Source: Dipylidium caninum
Lineage: Eukaryota; Platyhelminthes; Cestoda; Cyclophyllidea; Dipylidiidae
Assembly (NCBI GenBank): GCA_017562135.1
Contig: QEYB01001430.1
Span: 496,001-560,000 of the forward strand
Reading direction: 5' to 3'
Length of the DNA: 64,000 bases
In this document: one piece after another, positions 50,755 to 63,461 of the stretch
How the letters are laid out: every line of letters begins with the position of its first letter
Position numbering within the stretch: the first letter of the stretch is position 1
The notes under the pieces: model-generated
The model's input: only the letters and a program-made list of their open reading frames with translations
What the model was told of the DNA's origin: nothing
Databases searched by the model: none
Program-made: the position numbers and the translations under genes

Positions 50755-53443
50755 CGTGATAGCAGCGTCAGGTGTGCGCGTGAATGGCCGAGTTTCGCGT
50801 GTAGTTATGTCAAAGCCGTTAAGCTTGTCGTCAGTGTACTCGCGGTGAGAATGGCAGTGGCCGTGGGATGGGAACGAGGGACACCCAACCTCGCCCGTTC
50901 CTCTCTAATCACCGTCCGCCTCACCTTCACCGCCCCACCCCGGCCTCCTCCCCGCCGGTGCGTCCGTGCCATCGCTGTGTACTCAAACATCGTGGCCAGG
51001 CGTGATAAATGATAGTGTTGAGGGGATAAACAATCACGCTGGTAGAAAAGGATTGTTAAACATGAGTTCCAACATCCGGGTGGGAAATTCGCGCCTCCTC
51101 TGGCAAGTGCGTTTCAACTGGGAGAACAGGGAAAGTGGAGGAACCACCTCCTCCCTGCTGATCAGCACCCAGAAACAGAACTTCCGCGCCACCAGAGCTA
51201 CAAGGACTGCAGCGGGTTAGCTTTTGTGAGGTAAAGGGTGGAAGAATCACTCGGGAGTGTCAAAGTCGGAAAAGGTAAAAGGTGGGCGAGGGAGGAAATG
51301 GACAGGTGCAGAATGGCCAGTTGGTGGAGTGACGAAAAAGGGGAATGCAAGGGCGGACGGAGGCGGCAAAACCTCTTAGACTGGGGCGACCAAAAACATC
51401 GCATTCACCGGTTGTTAAGGCCATTCAGGGAGGACACGCAGCCCGAGATGCCCTGAACAACTCCAGAAGCGAAGACGTCATACAGGTGCTTCTGCAAAAA
51501 GCAGACGAATGATGAAGTCTTTCGTGAGCGACTTATTGTACGAGGGAAAGTGGCGAGACACCGGACAGCCACACCGATCAGCCATGACGGCCGGTCTGTC
51601 CGCCTGTCAACGGTGATGCCCTGCCCTGGCTTCGCCTCTCCGCATGCCAGCAGGCAGCTTAGCCGACATCCGCGCGGTCGAAGTGAGGTCTGCTTCCTGT
51701 CGGGGGTGGGGAAGCTGAGGAACGGAGGCGACGAGAGGCATTAGCATCCCGTCCGGAGACACACCCGAGGAGGATTGAGCGGCTCAGCGCCGTTCTGCCA
51801 GGGGCTCGCCGGTGAGGACGGATGCTCCACCCAGCGTGTGCCGGTCCGTCTCCGGGCCTGCGGCGAGAGTGGGGAAATCGTACTCATTCCCCTGTGGGAG
51901 TATTTTTTCCGTGGGCCACTGGACAATTCGGGCAAAGGCGAGTCAAACCGCCTTTCTGTGCTTTAAAATCGTGTCAAAATGACGCTGTCAGCCGATTCGC
52001 GGAGTGCATGCGAGCGCGTGTGTTGTCACCATGCCAAACACGGCGCGATGGACTCTCATTCTCAACTGACTGATTGATTTGTGTGCTAACATTTTCGCAT
52101 GAAACGACGTCAAGTGCGGATGAAGTCATGGTGTGTAGCCACTCGCCGGGCTTAACCCGCGCCACGCCCGTATTAACTTAATTAACTTAGTTTGGCAACC
52201 GCGCGGTGTCACGTCGCGCAGCTTCTTCGGGGTGGTCGCAGGGCCCGGGAGCGCCGACTTCGCCCCACGCGAAAGTGCCTCCTTTCGGGCGTTTAAGGTG
52301 CCCTGTGCGGAGGTTTGTGCCAAGGCCTTTGGGCAGTGGGTGTCACAAGGGGAGGCTCCCCGAGGAAATTGCTGAAAGCGGCCTCCTTAGGGGTGCTGGG
52401 AGCTCAGACCAAAAGGCGACATTTGGCCCTCCTCCACGCACTTTCACACCGCCTTCAGCACCCGCTGAGGCGGTTGGGCCCGCGACGCTGGTCGAGTTGT
52501 TTTTGCGGTGAAAGCGTCAGGCGTGGCACTTCGTATCCCCGCAGGCGGCACCGCTCGCCTCTCGACGCTCTGCCTACTGAATTGCGATGAGGAGGACGCG
52601 CATCGCTTGCGCGGTCGTCGTCGCCTTGACTTCTGCCGTTAAATTTGAGGTGGAGCTGCGCGCGTACGCTCGAGCATTCAGCCCAAAACAGCGCAATTCC
52701 TGATTCGCAGGCAGTCGAGACGGACTCAGTGAGGCTCTCCACACGAGGAAGATGCGGTTTGTCCAGACTGAGCCAAAAGGGAGGTTGAGAAGACGCGTGT
52801 CCCGCGCACTTCCACTGCACAAGAATGACGCTTCCATTCTCCGCACTGGTCAGCCATTTTGGCGGGGCTCAGTGAGAAGCTCACGGGAACTGACCAGCCT
52901 GTGTGTGCGGTGAGGGCGGGCCGTCCGTCGTCCTCGTCGTCGCACCCGCCGCCGTGCGCGGCTGCGCAAAGCCTGCGTCCTGCCTCGACCCCGAAACACG
53001 AAAGCGTGGGGAAACGTTCACCATCTCATCACAGCAATGTGAACGCACACCGGCTCTGGAGACTTGAGACTCGCGTCTACATAAAATCGCCATTCGCCAA
53101 CAGTTCCTGCACTTTGGCTGTGATCGAGAGTTCGGCGGTTGGCAAAATCTTCTGTGGGCCAACGTATTCATCCAAGTGCGCGGGGAAAGCTCAAACTGTG
53201 TTTCTCTTGAATGTGCCTCCACAACAGGCCATTCACTAGTCGCTCTTCAGTCTATACACCTTTCCACTTGCTGGCAGCAGGTGGGAGGCTCAACTCTTGC
53301 GCAAAAGGCTAAGAGATGCGCGATTTTCCATCGCATCCGCTTCCAACGTCGACATATCCTGTTTTTTACGGGAGGGTTTCCGTGCACACAAGTGCACCTC
53401 GCCGCAGTTCTGAGAGACACGCCGTCGGGGCTGAACGAAGGGG

Positions 53444-53452
53444 GATAAAAGG
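53444..53452 (+). promoter_or_regulatory. TATA-like element before the small membrane protein gene
   Basis: GATAAAAGG lies 322 bp upstream of the ATG at 53774, in GC-rich sequence, with an inverted CCAAT (CCATTGG) at about 53587. The spacing would place the transcription start near 53475. Tentative. Confidence 0.3.
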
Positions 53453-53773
53453 CGAGCAGAGTGTGCAGTCGGTCCGAGAAAGAGGCTGCAGAGTGAATTA
53501 GCCGCACTTCCCCGCGCCTGCCCTGTAGTCCTCGCCCCTCCGCGTCGAGTGCTTCCCCCCCCCCGTCCCCCAGCCCCAAGGCCCCAGCCATTGGCACACA
53601 CGAGCCGTTGTTTGGTCAACAGGCCTGTGGGTCCAAAGTCCGCCTGTGCCTCTATTTACCGAGCCCGCTCGGAGCTCTGAGCTCCGAGCCTCGCCGCCAT
53701 CACTTGTCAAATGTAACGCCGTGTGCGTGTGCCACTGGCCCCAGAGTGCACTCACATCGGAGCAAACGTTGGG

Positions 53774-56267
53774 ATGCGAATAGGCGTCGTGGTCTTCGTC
53801 GTCGTCGTCCTCGGCCACCTTCTCTCCGTCCTCCTCGTCTCAGGTGGGAAACTCCTTTAAGTTAGCCTTCGCCCTCCCGCATTTTCCTCTCCTCTACACG
53901 CTAACATCACCACTGTTGTAGCCCTCCTCCTGCCGTAGAGGTGAGTCTCTGCCGCCTCCGCCTCCTGGCATCTCAACCACACACGTTGTCTGTTTCTGGT
54001 GCTCTGGAGGCATTCTCTTGGTCTGGAGATGTTTTGGCTTTGTCTCATGCAGGTCATCGAGTCTTCCCTTCACGAAGCGCGTTTAAGTGGCGACCTTTCA
54101 GAGCATCTCAGTGAAACCATTCTGACCAAGGGCTGAAGTGGATCGTGGGCGGGAGGGTAGCCACACGTGTCTAAGGATTCCGAGGAAGGAGCCGCCGAGA
54201 TCCGCGCCGCTACGGGGCTGCCCCCGTCCCCTCCGGTCGCCCATCCTGAGTTGCGAGACAAGCACGGGCGGCGAGGGAGCGGGAGCAGACGTGGTGTGAA
54301 TCTCGGCGGCGCCTTCCACGAAATCCTCAGACCAGTTGCTCGCAGGTCGTTCATCTTCGAGGTGCCAGCCCTCGTCCTCTCGCCGATGCCAGGCGTCCCT
54401 TCCTTTCCCCACGTGATACGATCGTGTTAAGCTAAAAGGGTCTGTGAAGACAGTTCCTGCCGGCCTGGGCACTCAGCCTTGGATGCCGATGCTACGGTGG
54501 ACTCACCGTTTACCCTGCGCGCGGTGAGCGCACGCTCAGCTAGATTAACAACTTTTTACGTGGTACTTTAAAATTTGCCAGTATGGTGAATTTGCAATGT
54601 GCCTGCGATGTCGAATGACGCGGGAGAACTGGGCAAAGGCGAGTGTGTTTGGCTCCCACTCCGCCCTTTCTGGCAGGGATTTTGACTCCATCTCGTGTGG
54701 CTAATAGCGACACCCTGCGCTGACGATGACACCTCGGCAGGCTTGGCAAACTCAAACACATTTTCAGCGTCACCGAAGCGGCAGTGGAGTGACTCCGTCG
54801 CCTCCCCGAGGTGGCAATTGGGTGCTGAAGGCAGTCTCTCGCCTCCTGAAGCTGTTACCGCCCCCAAGACTTGCCCCGGTCGTCTCCGGTCTCACCGAGA
54901 CACCGCACCGCTCGGCAGCTAGCGGACCTGGCGGAGGGCTGATCTCCTTGGGGGTGGGGGAAAGTTGACGAAGATGATTTGCTCCTCTGCGACGTTTAAT
55001 TTAGGCCTGCAATAGGCTACTTGACGTCCCTTCAGTCAGCTGAACAGCAGCGCCTCTTCGTCTCCCACAAAATTTTTCGGCGAAGATAGACGCCCTTTTT
55101 TGTAGCCTCACCGATTCTGAGTCGAGTTTCTCCTTCTCTCACATCGTCTGTTTGGATAATCAGCTGTGCCACCCTGAAGAAACCACCGTCCGGGGTTTGG
55201 CCGTCCATTTATGCAATTCTTTCCTGCCTGCTCCGAGAATGCGGGCGTCGCCGAGTTCTCACACTGCCGTATCCTCTTAACGGCTTCGTGGTCTATCCAT
55301 TCAAATTTTCTAAGGTCAGCACCGAATTTAGCGCTGGGCCTAGGCTTCGTGGAGGCTTCTCTTTACAAAATTAACTCAGGAAGGCGACTTCAAGTGTAAT
55401 GGGGAGAAAAATCACCACTAACTCGACGGACAGTCGGATGCTGCCACGCACAGCATCGACTTCTGCAGCGGCCGCCCCGCTGACGAGGCACACCGACCGC
55501 GTCGCATGGAGGAGCGGCCAGCCTTGGCCATCTCGGATCATCAGTCCGGAGGTTCTGCTCCACTCATAAGTCGCCATCACCTCTCAGTCGTGCCCACGTT
55601 TACCTCATTTCCCTTTCAGAGAGGCGGGGCTTTGTTGCCTCTGCACAAGCTCAGATCGCAGAGAGAAAGAAGGGTTCCAGGAGCCATTTCTGTCGGGGCT
55701 GGACGAGCACACATTGCGGTCAGGCACGCGATTGGTGGCGTCGACAGTCCAGTGGTCGAGTGTCTGCTCAGCCACCGGCCATGTCGCCTGATGCCTGTCC
55801 ACTCAGGCCTGAAAAATCGGCCCGCCGGTGACTACCGGGTTGAATAGGCGGCTACTCTGACACTGTTGGCAATCTTCTCACACCTCTTCCCCCTTTTCCG
55901 TGTAGGCATCTCCCTGTCAACTACCACAGAGGGCGTGACAACGAGCCTCCCGGTCACCCTCGGTCTCACGCAGGTGAATGCCACCGATGCCATTTGGGGA
56001 GCCGAGGCCACCTCCTCGGCGGTAACAGATTCACCTCTCGAGACAACAACGGAGTTTCCGGAGATTATCGTCTTCGTGAACGAGAACGACCCCTCGGAGC
56101 CGCCCAGTTTGAATGCTACTTCAACGGCGAAGGATCTGGACGAGAAGCTGAATAAGGCGGAAGCGGTGGGGGCCATAGCCGGCGGCGTGATGGCTGCGGT
56201 GGTAATCGCCGCCATTGCCGCCATCTACTTGCTCTACCGAAAGTACCACCGGGAGTGCCTCGATTAG
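53774..56267 (+). CDS. Small type I single-pass membrane protein, syndecan-like layout
   Basis: Two exons in phase: 53774-53843 and 55906-56267, encoding 143 residues. Exon 1 is a clean signal peptide (MRIGVVVFVVVVLGHLLSVL, then LVS) that ends at the CAG|GTGGGA donor. The ectodomain (about 24-109) is Thr/Ser/Glu-rich, has no cysteine, and carries two N-glycosylation sequons (N48-A-T and N93-A-T). A transmembrane helix follows at about 110-133 (AVGAIAGGVMAAVVIAAIAA then IYLL) with small-residue packing (AGG). The cytosolic tail is only YRKYHRECLD. The layout and the AVxAIAGG...YR junction recall syndecans and glycophorin/neurexin-type proteins. The syndecan tail (EGSY, EFYA) is missing, and no acidic SG glycosaminoglycan sites are clear. 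It could be a mucin-like surface protein. Extra exons in the 2.06-kb intron cannot be excluded. Family unassigned. Confidence 0.68.
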
Positions 56268-58940
56268 CGAAGGCCCCCCGGCCAGCCGACTGGGCCCCGA
56301 CTCTCCCACCAGCCTTTTTTCTCGCGAGGTCGCTAACTTGGCCCTGATTAATCTCTGTAAAATTTGCATTACGCCCCAGCCGCGGTCGCGGACGCGGCAA
56401 GAGGCACTTTACTTAAAACTGGAATTTTTTGACTAATCGTTGAGTTGTGAGGGGTCACCGTGCTGGGCACCGAGGCAGGGTGTGTGGCGGCCAAAAAACG
56501 AGGCTTCACCGCGGTCATGGGCGCGAAAAGACGCCTGCTTTAAAAGTGGGGGCACACGAGTGAACCGGCCCCGGGGTTTTCCTCTCGGGCACGGCAGTCG
56601 CTCCTGCTGCCGACCCAAACATTCGCGCAGCCTGGAAGTCTGCTGACGCCGGCGAGGTGCAAGTGGGCGAAAGAGATGCTCATGCGAAGTGGAGGGAGTG
56701 TGACCATCTCCTCCGGCGGCCGTGGTCCCCACGGCCCAGGCCTCGAGGTCCTGTCATCCGTCGCCCTTTTCGTTGCTCTGCCTCCTCAGACTTTCCAGTT
56801 ATCACGTCGACTGCTTCTCCCCGCCTGCACCCGGGCGGGTCGTGCGGCCACCGTCGACTTTGTCCTCCCTGCTAATCCAACGGTGACGGGCTCATCTCGC
56901 CGGGGCAGCTGGTGCCGCCCTCGTACAATCCACGGGGACGTTTCGAATCACACGAAAGTTGGGAGGTCGCTGTGCTCGAGGGCGAGAGAGGAAGTCAACG
57001 CCACCGCCAGCTCCCTCTTACCCACCCTGTCTCGGTCCGTTCCACTTTGTGAGGCTGGTCGGAGGCGTCCGTCCAACGCCTCATTTTTGTCTGGTAAGGC
57101 TGGGCAGGAAGGGCCGCTTCCTTTCACGAAGTCACCGAATCCCACTTCACTCTTTTACCCACTTTGCGTGGGTTTCGTCAGCGCAGCGCCTGACTCACGC
57201 CACTCGCGGGGCTGCGATTTAACTTGCATGCAAATGAATTACTAAGCACTTACATGCGTTTGGCATGCCTTCGGAAGTACTTGGGCTCAACTTCACCGCT
57301 GATTTACGACTTAAGGGGTAATAAGATGGAAAGTCGCACCCACCCTGCTTCTTCTCCGGCTGATTCACTCAGACCAAGTTTGGAACGCACACCAGGCCGC
57401 CCCCTTGCTCCTCCTCGTCCTCCTCGGCCTCCCCGCCCTCCGGTCCGCTGTGCGGCCCTTGTTCGGCCAGGAGGCGCGCCTGAGTGAACCTGTTTTTCGG
57501 CGCAGGCTGGAGGAGAGTCGTTACTTTCACTTGTGAACCTTTTTTGCCCATGGAGTCGGCGGCGGTGCTGGGTGCGGGGAGAAGGGAGACGACACCGACC
57601 GAATGGGGAATCAGTCGGTGGTCGGGAGCGCAGCGATTCCCAGTCGGATGGCTACACCGCGCCGCGTCTTCCAACTCCCTTTCTTGGCGTGATGACGTGT
57701 CAACTGTGCTGTAAGGGGACGCATAGTTGCCACGAGGTGCAGTCTGTGATGCACCTGCGAGCACTTCATTCCTTTGAAGCCAAAGCAGCCGCACTTCAAA
57801 GGAGGGCCTGCGAAATGACGAGCGTCTAGCATCGGTTCGCGGTAGACAAAGGCATGCGAAACCAGGCAGGCACCCGATAGGAGAAAATGGAAGGCGCAAA
57901 GAGTTGAGGCGTCGTGTGAAGGCGGGCAGCAGAGACAGCAGCACGGAGAGCCGCTTAGCTCAGCGTCCTTCGTCTTCTCCTCTGCCCTACGCAACTGTGG
58001 ATCTTCCCAGTGCGGTTAGACCGCCTCTAAATGGCATTCCCGCTTAGGCGAGCGAGTTAGCCGGGAGGAGAATTCATTTTCCCTGGCATCATGCGACTCA
58101 ACCAGGTGTTCACGGAAGGACTCGTCGATGTGGCCACAGGAGAGTTTGTTATTAAGGCCTCAGTCGCAGCCAGTTCCGATGTTCAACGTCGGTCTGAGGG
58201 CAGCAAGGATGAGGCTTTTTCCGTTCATCTTCAGCAAACGACGGCTCCCACAATCAGTCACGGTGACCCTTTGACCTGCTTCTCAAGGCGATCCAACCGT
58301 CCAAAATCCAGTTTACACCGGAATGGAGTTTTTCTCCTCCCTCCGCAGTGCCCACCGATGGGCTCTGGGGGCGGACTCGAGGCTGACTGACGATGCGAGA
58401 GGTCCGCACAGAGTGCGCTGTCAGGAGTTAGCGTCGCCCCACAGGATGTCAAAAACCCACCTTCATTTCCGCCTGATACGCTCGCGACTGTTTTCTTCAC
58501 ACAGCAAGTGAGAGAGTTTGTGAGTGTCCGGTGAAGGGGCGGGACACTATTTTCGCCAGCCGGTGGCCAGTTTGAAAGGGGCACCACCGTGGGGGGGGGG
58601 GGTTGGCGACGCAGACTCAGACGCAGAGGTCTCCATGCTGAGCCTATTTTTGCCGCCCGGACCGCTGTGATAGGAACGCGATTCCACCACCGACCGCGGG
58701 AGCCAATTCCGCCGACGCGACGCTCCCACCTGACCGGATGCCCTTCCACTCAACCGCGTTATTGCCTCAAGTGGCACACCTAGGTGGAACTTCGCACTAG
58801 AGCCGTGCTTCTTTTGCGAAGGTAGACTCAGTTAAATGAGATTTTTAGCATAAGCGTCTGTGAGGCCTTTTAATTCGCCATCAGTGGCATATGGCTTCCC
58901 AAAATCGTCTTCTTAAAGCATTTAAACCCAACTACTTTGT

Positions 58941-59022
58941 TCCTCTCTCTCTCTCTCCTCTCTACGTCCGTCTCTGCCTCTCCCCGTCCGTTCGTCTGTC
59001 TCTCCTCTCCTCTCCTCTCCTC
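58941..59022. repeat. (CT)n and (CTCTC)n pyrimidine tracts
   Basis: A CT dinucleotide run at 58941-58962, and TCTCC pentamer repeats at 59000-59022, separated by pyrimidine-rich sequence. Confidence 0.85.
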
Positions 59023-60918
59023 CCCTTACTCCTCCTCCGCCTCTCTCCCCCCTTCTGAAGGTGCGCATTTTCCACAGAGTAATGTGAAAATTATCATTTT
59101 ATACCCACTTGAGAATAAATTAGCACCTGGCCAATCCGAGCAGCGCACAGTCTGTGAGTGACCTTTGAATGCAAATAAGACGCGCCAAGTGCGGTTGCAT
59201 CTCATACACGGTTTAAAGGGAGGCCACAGTCAAATCGTCTCTCGCCTTACGGTTGACGGCGGTGAGTCAGGAGTCTCCATGTCTCATTACTTTCCTTCTG
59301 TTTGCACACTTCCACGGGATACCTGCTCAGCCCCTCGTCCCCCCTTCCTCGCCTCCCCCCCCCCTACGCCCCCACGTCGTGAAAAATAGTATATTTCAGG
59401 TTGCCACTGCCATTTAACAAGTTAATAAGCCTGTTTGTGGGGACCATGAGCCTTTCAATGGGTTGAGCCGAAAGCTGTTAAATCTTCGCCGGATTTCGGC
59501 ACGACGTCAGACATTTCATGTGCCCCACCGCGTCGACCTCGTCCGTCTGTGGGGCGGTCCCGGGACTTCGGTCAAGCCCGGCGGACCGACCTGTCGACTA
59601 ATCGTCCCGTTGCCAATTTTCGCCACCTAAACCCATTGAGTGTGGTGGATTGTGTTTTGCACAAAACTGCTTTTCACTGAAGGAAAACGTGTTTTCGAGA
59701 GCCGCGTCTAAGATCTGTCAACTTGTTGATGAAATCTGTAGGCTAACTCTTCACATTGTCACGCCTAGAGTGAGTAGGTGACCTTGCAATTGCATGGAGA
59801 CCTCATTCAAACGATAACAAAACCTCAAGCCGTGCAGTTGGCACCCTTCTAATTGAGTGGACTGCCTATTTCCCCCATCTGCGCACGCAAAAATACTTCA
59901 GGTTGATTTTAGTGCCGTGGGTGTGGACAACTCGGTCTACCGCGCGGCCGGTATGAATGGGGCGATGTGTAAGCCCGTTATTTGGAACACTTGACGAGAC
60001 ATTCGATGCATTTCGGAGGTTTACGAGTCCCCTCTCCTCGACGCAGACCGTCTTCCCCACCCCCACCCCCCTCCCCCAGGAGTGGCCGATTGGGGACGAG
60101 GCGGACTTCGGACGCAACTTTTTGTCCGGACAAATTTAACATCGTTGGCGTGGGTGCTATGATCTGATAAAAAAGGGGAGATCGACGTAAAGAAGAACGT
60201 GCGATTTACGTGTAGTGACCACGTCTACTTGTGACTTGTCTTCTTTTCCGGCGGCTCGTGAAGAATAATTGAGAAGAAGGAGTTTCGCAGAATGACAAAT
60301 TTCTTCCAGACTGCTCCACCCGTGCGTCATCGTCAGGCAAATTGTAACCTCTCTGAGCTTCTCCGGAGGAGATGGAAATTGTATCATAACTTCACTCGGG
60401 TGTGGTTATTATGATATCCTAAAATGTCTCCCCTGCATGCGCGCCTCTCGGGTGAGGCTCAATTCCCGAAAGGGGGGGAGTTCTGCAGCACCCCTGAATG
60501 ATTTAAGGCAGGCAATGTCACCTGCCACATTTTCAGCTTCCACCCTACCGCGCCTGCCTGTGATCTCCCGCGCTGCGCTCAGAGTCGCGGGCGTCGGCAC
60601 AGCCCCCAGCCTAATTCCCCCCTCCCCCCCCAACCCCCGGCATCCCCCTCCTCCCCCCCCTTGCGGCGCACAAGAGCCAATCGCGCTTCTATTGATTTTC
60701 GTCTTTGTACCTCTCCACTCGATCGATACTCCCCATCCCCCTCCGCCCTGCCCTCGGGTGGGCTGACGTGGTTCTTCACTCACGCGCGCATATATCCTTG
60801 CACCCGCCACTATACCGCGAAGGGTGAGCTGCCTCTCTGGGCGCGCCGTAGCCCTCTGCCAGGTGCCTGCAGCACCAGCCTCGCCGTCTGCAGCCTCGCA
60901 TGTGAAGGTGGATGTGTG

Positions 60919-60949
60919 AGTGTGTGTGTGTGAGAGAGAGAGAGAGAGA
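60919..60949. repeat. Compound (TG)n(AG)n microsatellite
   Basis: TG units pass directly into AG units. The reverse strand reads Leu/Ser and His/Thr repeats, which explains the start of a minus-strand open frame there. Confidence 0.9.
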
Positions 60950-63428
60950 TTAGGTGAGTGTGCCATACGCTGCTTTCGCCACGAATAGGGACATAGTATA
61001 GAGCTGCCCTACTACGTGATTGGTCGCTCCTATGCGTAGATCAGAGGGATTGTGGATCTCGCCACTACAGCGTCAAAACTTGTCACACGGGACCCGCTGG
61101 GAGCAGTCACAATATGCAGCGTCGCAATTGTACGTTTCTCACCTTCCCGCCCCCCTCCTCCCTCCCTCTCTCCCCCGCTTCCTCCTCGTCCTCTCCATCC
61201 GTCACCACACGTCTACCTCGGTAACCCCTATTTTGCGTGTGCCCTTTTTGTGTGACCATGTGAGCCCCTCGCTCAGTTGACGTCGTGGCGGTTTTCGCTG
61301 TTCCCCCCTTTTTCGGAAGTGGCGTTGCAGTAAGTAAGGTGCTCATTGGGTGGTGACGAAGGAAGCCCTCGCGACTCCGGCTCCGAACTCGTCTCGCACC
61401 GCAGAGATGTCACGATCTAATTTATGGGGAGTCCTCCATCTTATTTACACAATAACATTCTACACTTTGGCACGTCCTGAAATTAGACGACAGCGCAACA
61501 AATGCTCACATTTAAATGAAAAACAGCACTGCTCTCCCGTTTACCTACGAAAGCTTATTTTTTCGCCTAATCGGGTCTACTCAGCTCGCACCAGGAGGCA
61601 CCCATTGCGTCACAAAAACAAGATGTAGGAAAGAGCAGACTCACGTCCGCATCCTCGTGATCTTTAATGCGCGATAATAAAACCAGTTGGTTTACTGGCT
61701 ACGAGTCATTCGGAAGCGGAATTACTCAGCCAACACAGTCACACAGTCGCGCACATACGCACACACACTCTCGACGGTGACGTTGAGCAAGATTCTCACA
61801 GGGCGTCTCGCAAGGCCCTCAGTCGCGTCCCTCCCCATCCGGCACCTCGACAGGAAGCGTCGAGGGCCTCCTTGCCAAGTTGCCGTCGGCTGAAGCCGGT
61901 GAACATAAGTGTTTACCTTAGGTCCTGCTAAGTGTGGCGGGCGAAGCTCTGAGCCTCCAATGTTGGCCGTCTGGGCCACTGGGTGCTGCAGTCCCCGACC
62001 CCCTGAGCTCTCACGCCTAACTCATACTTTTTGGCGGCCTTCACGCGGCGATTCACAGCCTTCGTTAGAAGCTGTTTCATTCCAAAATGGACTTATGAAT
62101 GGTGAAGCTTTTCCCGGTGCTCTACACCCAGCTTTGGACATGGCATTGCTAGCAGTTATTGGCACAGCATGTGAAGGAGGTTGGAGGCCTACGGAGCAGC
62201 TTCTTGTCGCACCGCCTCGGGCTCCTCCAGGCACACACGGAGTCGCCGACCAATCGCCTGGAAGTCCTCCCGTCGACAGATCGATTGCGCCAACCCGATT
62301 GGTCAGAGGATTCTGTCGCCGACAGCCCAGCTAACCACTTCACTTCCCGCAGCTTTTTCGTGAGACTGAAAAGCAGTGCTCAAAGACATTTGTAAAAACC
62401 TCTTGGCAGTGTCAGCATTTTGGCACTGCAGACGCATGAAGCCGCTTTAAACCGATGAGCGGCGGGCAAGGGGACAGATTAGGTTACAAAACGCCGCAGA
62501 CTACCCCTCATGGGGGCATCATTGAAGCTTAGAGACCGGGTTTTTTGTGACTTAGTCATAAGTTGCGTTTTCGTGTCCTGAACAAGTCTCTAATGGAGTG
62601 ATGAAGCGCACGATTAGCCTCTTCTGCTCCTGCAAATCAGAGCATCTGGTAATCGTCCATTAGTCCCCTGCGGTCACGCGAGAAGAACGTGGGAATGTTC
62701 GAAGTCGACTGATGCACTAAGCACTGGAGAGCCTATTTGGGCTTCCCCAACGCGTCCACAAGACGAGGGACGAGGTCCGCCGGTGTGGTGCACTGAAATA
62801 GGGTCACTGTGGAGGCACGCGATCTCGTCCTGCCGACGTCGACAACGCATCTTCGCCTGAACAAGCGACTAGGGTCGCCAACACCACCGCGCACTCAGTC
62901 AACTCGCCAGTGTGAGCTACACCTTGTCCTTGCCCCGGTCCTCGAGCACTGCGTGCGACGTATCTTCGCCGACAGTCTTTGCGAGTTGCTTGCGTCCGGA
63001 ATCACTCGTCAGTGTCGCGGGGACTCTAAAGGCCTAGGCATGACACCTTACACCCCCCAGAGAGCAAGCACTGCAATATAACACGCAGTCGTGAAAGCGC
63101 TAAAACACTTGTTATTCGCGTGTGCGGTTACCTTTGGTACCGAAGGCCGAATGGAGTGCGCGTTTTCGCCCACATCGGTTGGTTTGAGGCGGGGCGTTGA
63201 TCCGCCACCCTGCTGTGGGGTGGATCGCCTCATCTTCCCCCCTCTGTGGCGCTGAAAGGCCAGCAATTAGCGCTGTCGCACAAGTGACAAGCGCTGCACT
63301 CTACGAAAATAATGCCTGGAGGCACTACACCTTTGACATGCTGCGGGGAGAGGTTGCGTTCAGTGTAACCCACTTCTTTACCTCTCCCGTAATTAGGCAA
63401 AAAAAGATTTTTAAGGGGGGAGGGGGGC

Positions 63429-63461
63429 TTTTTTTTTTTAATGTCTTTGGAAAAAAAAAAA
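63429..63461. repeat. Poly-T / poly-A pair
   Basis: An eleven-T run and an eleven-A run are separated by 11 bp, so the strand could fold back. It could be the remnant of a retroposed tail, but no element body is visible beside it. Confidence 0.75.

Larger units (their letters stand above)
43942..53773. other. GC-rich region downstream of Irx with no recognised gene
   Basis: Nearly 10 kb without a family I can name. Many open frames of 60-200 codons overlap on both strands, with Arg/Pro/Ser/Ala-rich composition and no motifs or matched splice sites. The most protein-like is 45677-45982 (+, contains SSPSDSGFESPEVGPRG), but it runs through a poly-C tract. Simple repeats are frequent: CTT at 45061-45078, poly-C 45897-45907, TG 46305-46328, CAA 46665-46682, TTC 47171-47196 and 47244-47263, GTGTGA 50729-50754. 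Iroquois loci are often flanked by gene-poor regulatory DNA, which is a possible reading. Confidence 0.35.

Noticed and set aside
57369..57944. 191-codon minus-strand open frame
   Set aside because: No family motif, an alternative plus-strand frame over the same bases, and no splice or promoter support. Best explained by high GC content.
60409..60966. 185-codon minus-strand open frame
   Set aside because: It starts in a TG/GA microsatellite, is Gly/Ala/Arg-rich, overlaps poly-C/poly-G runs, and has an equally open plus-strand counterpart.
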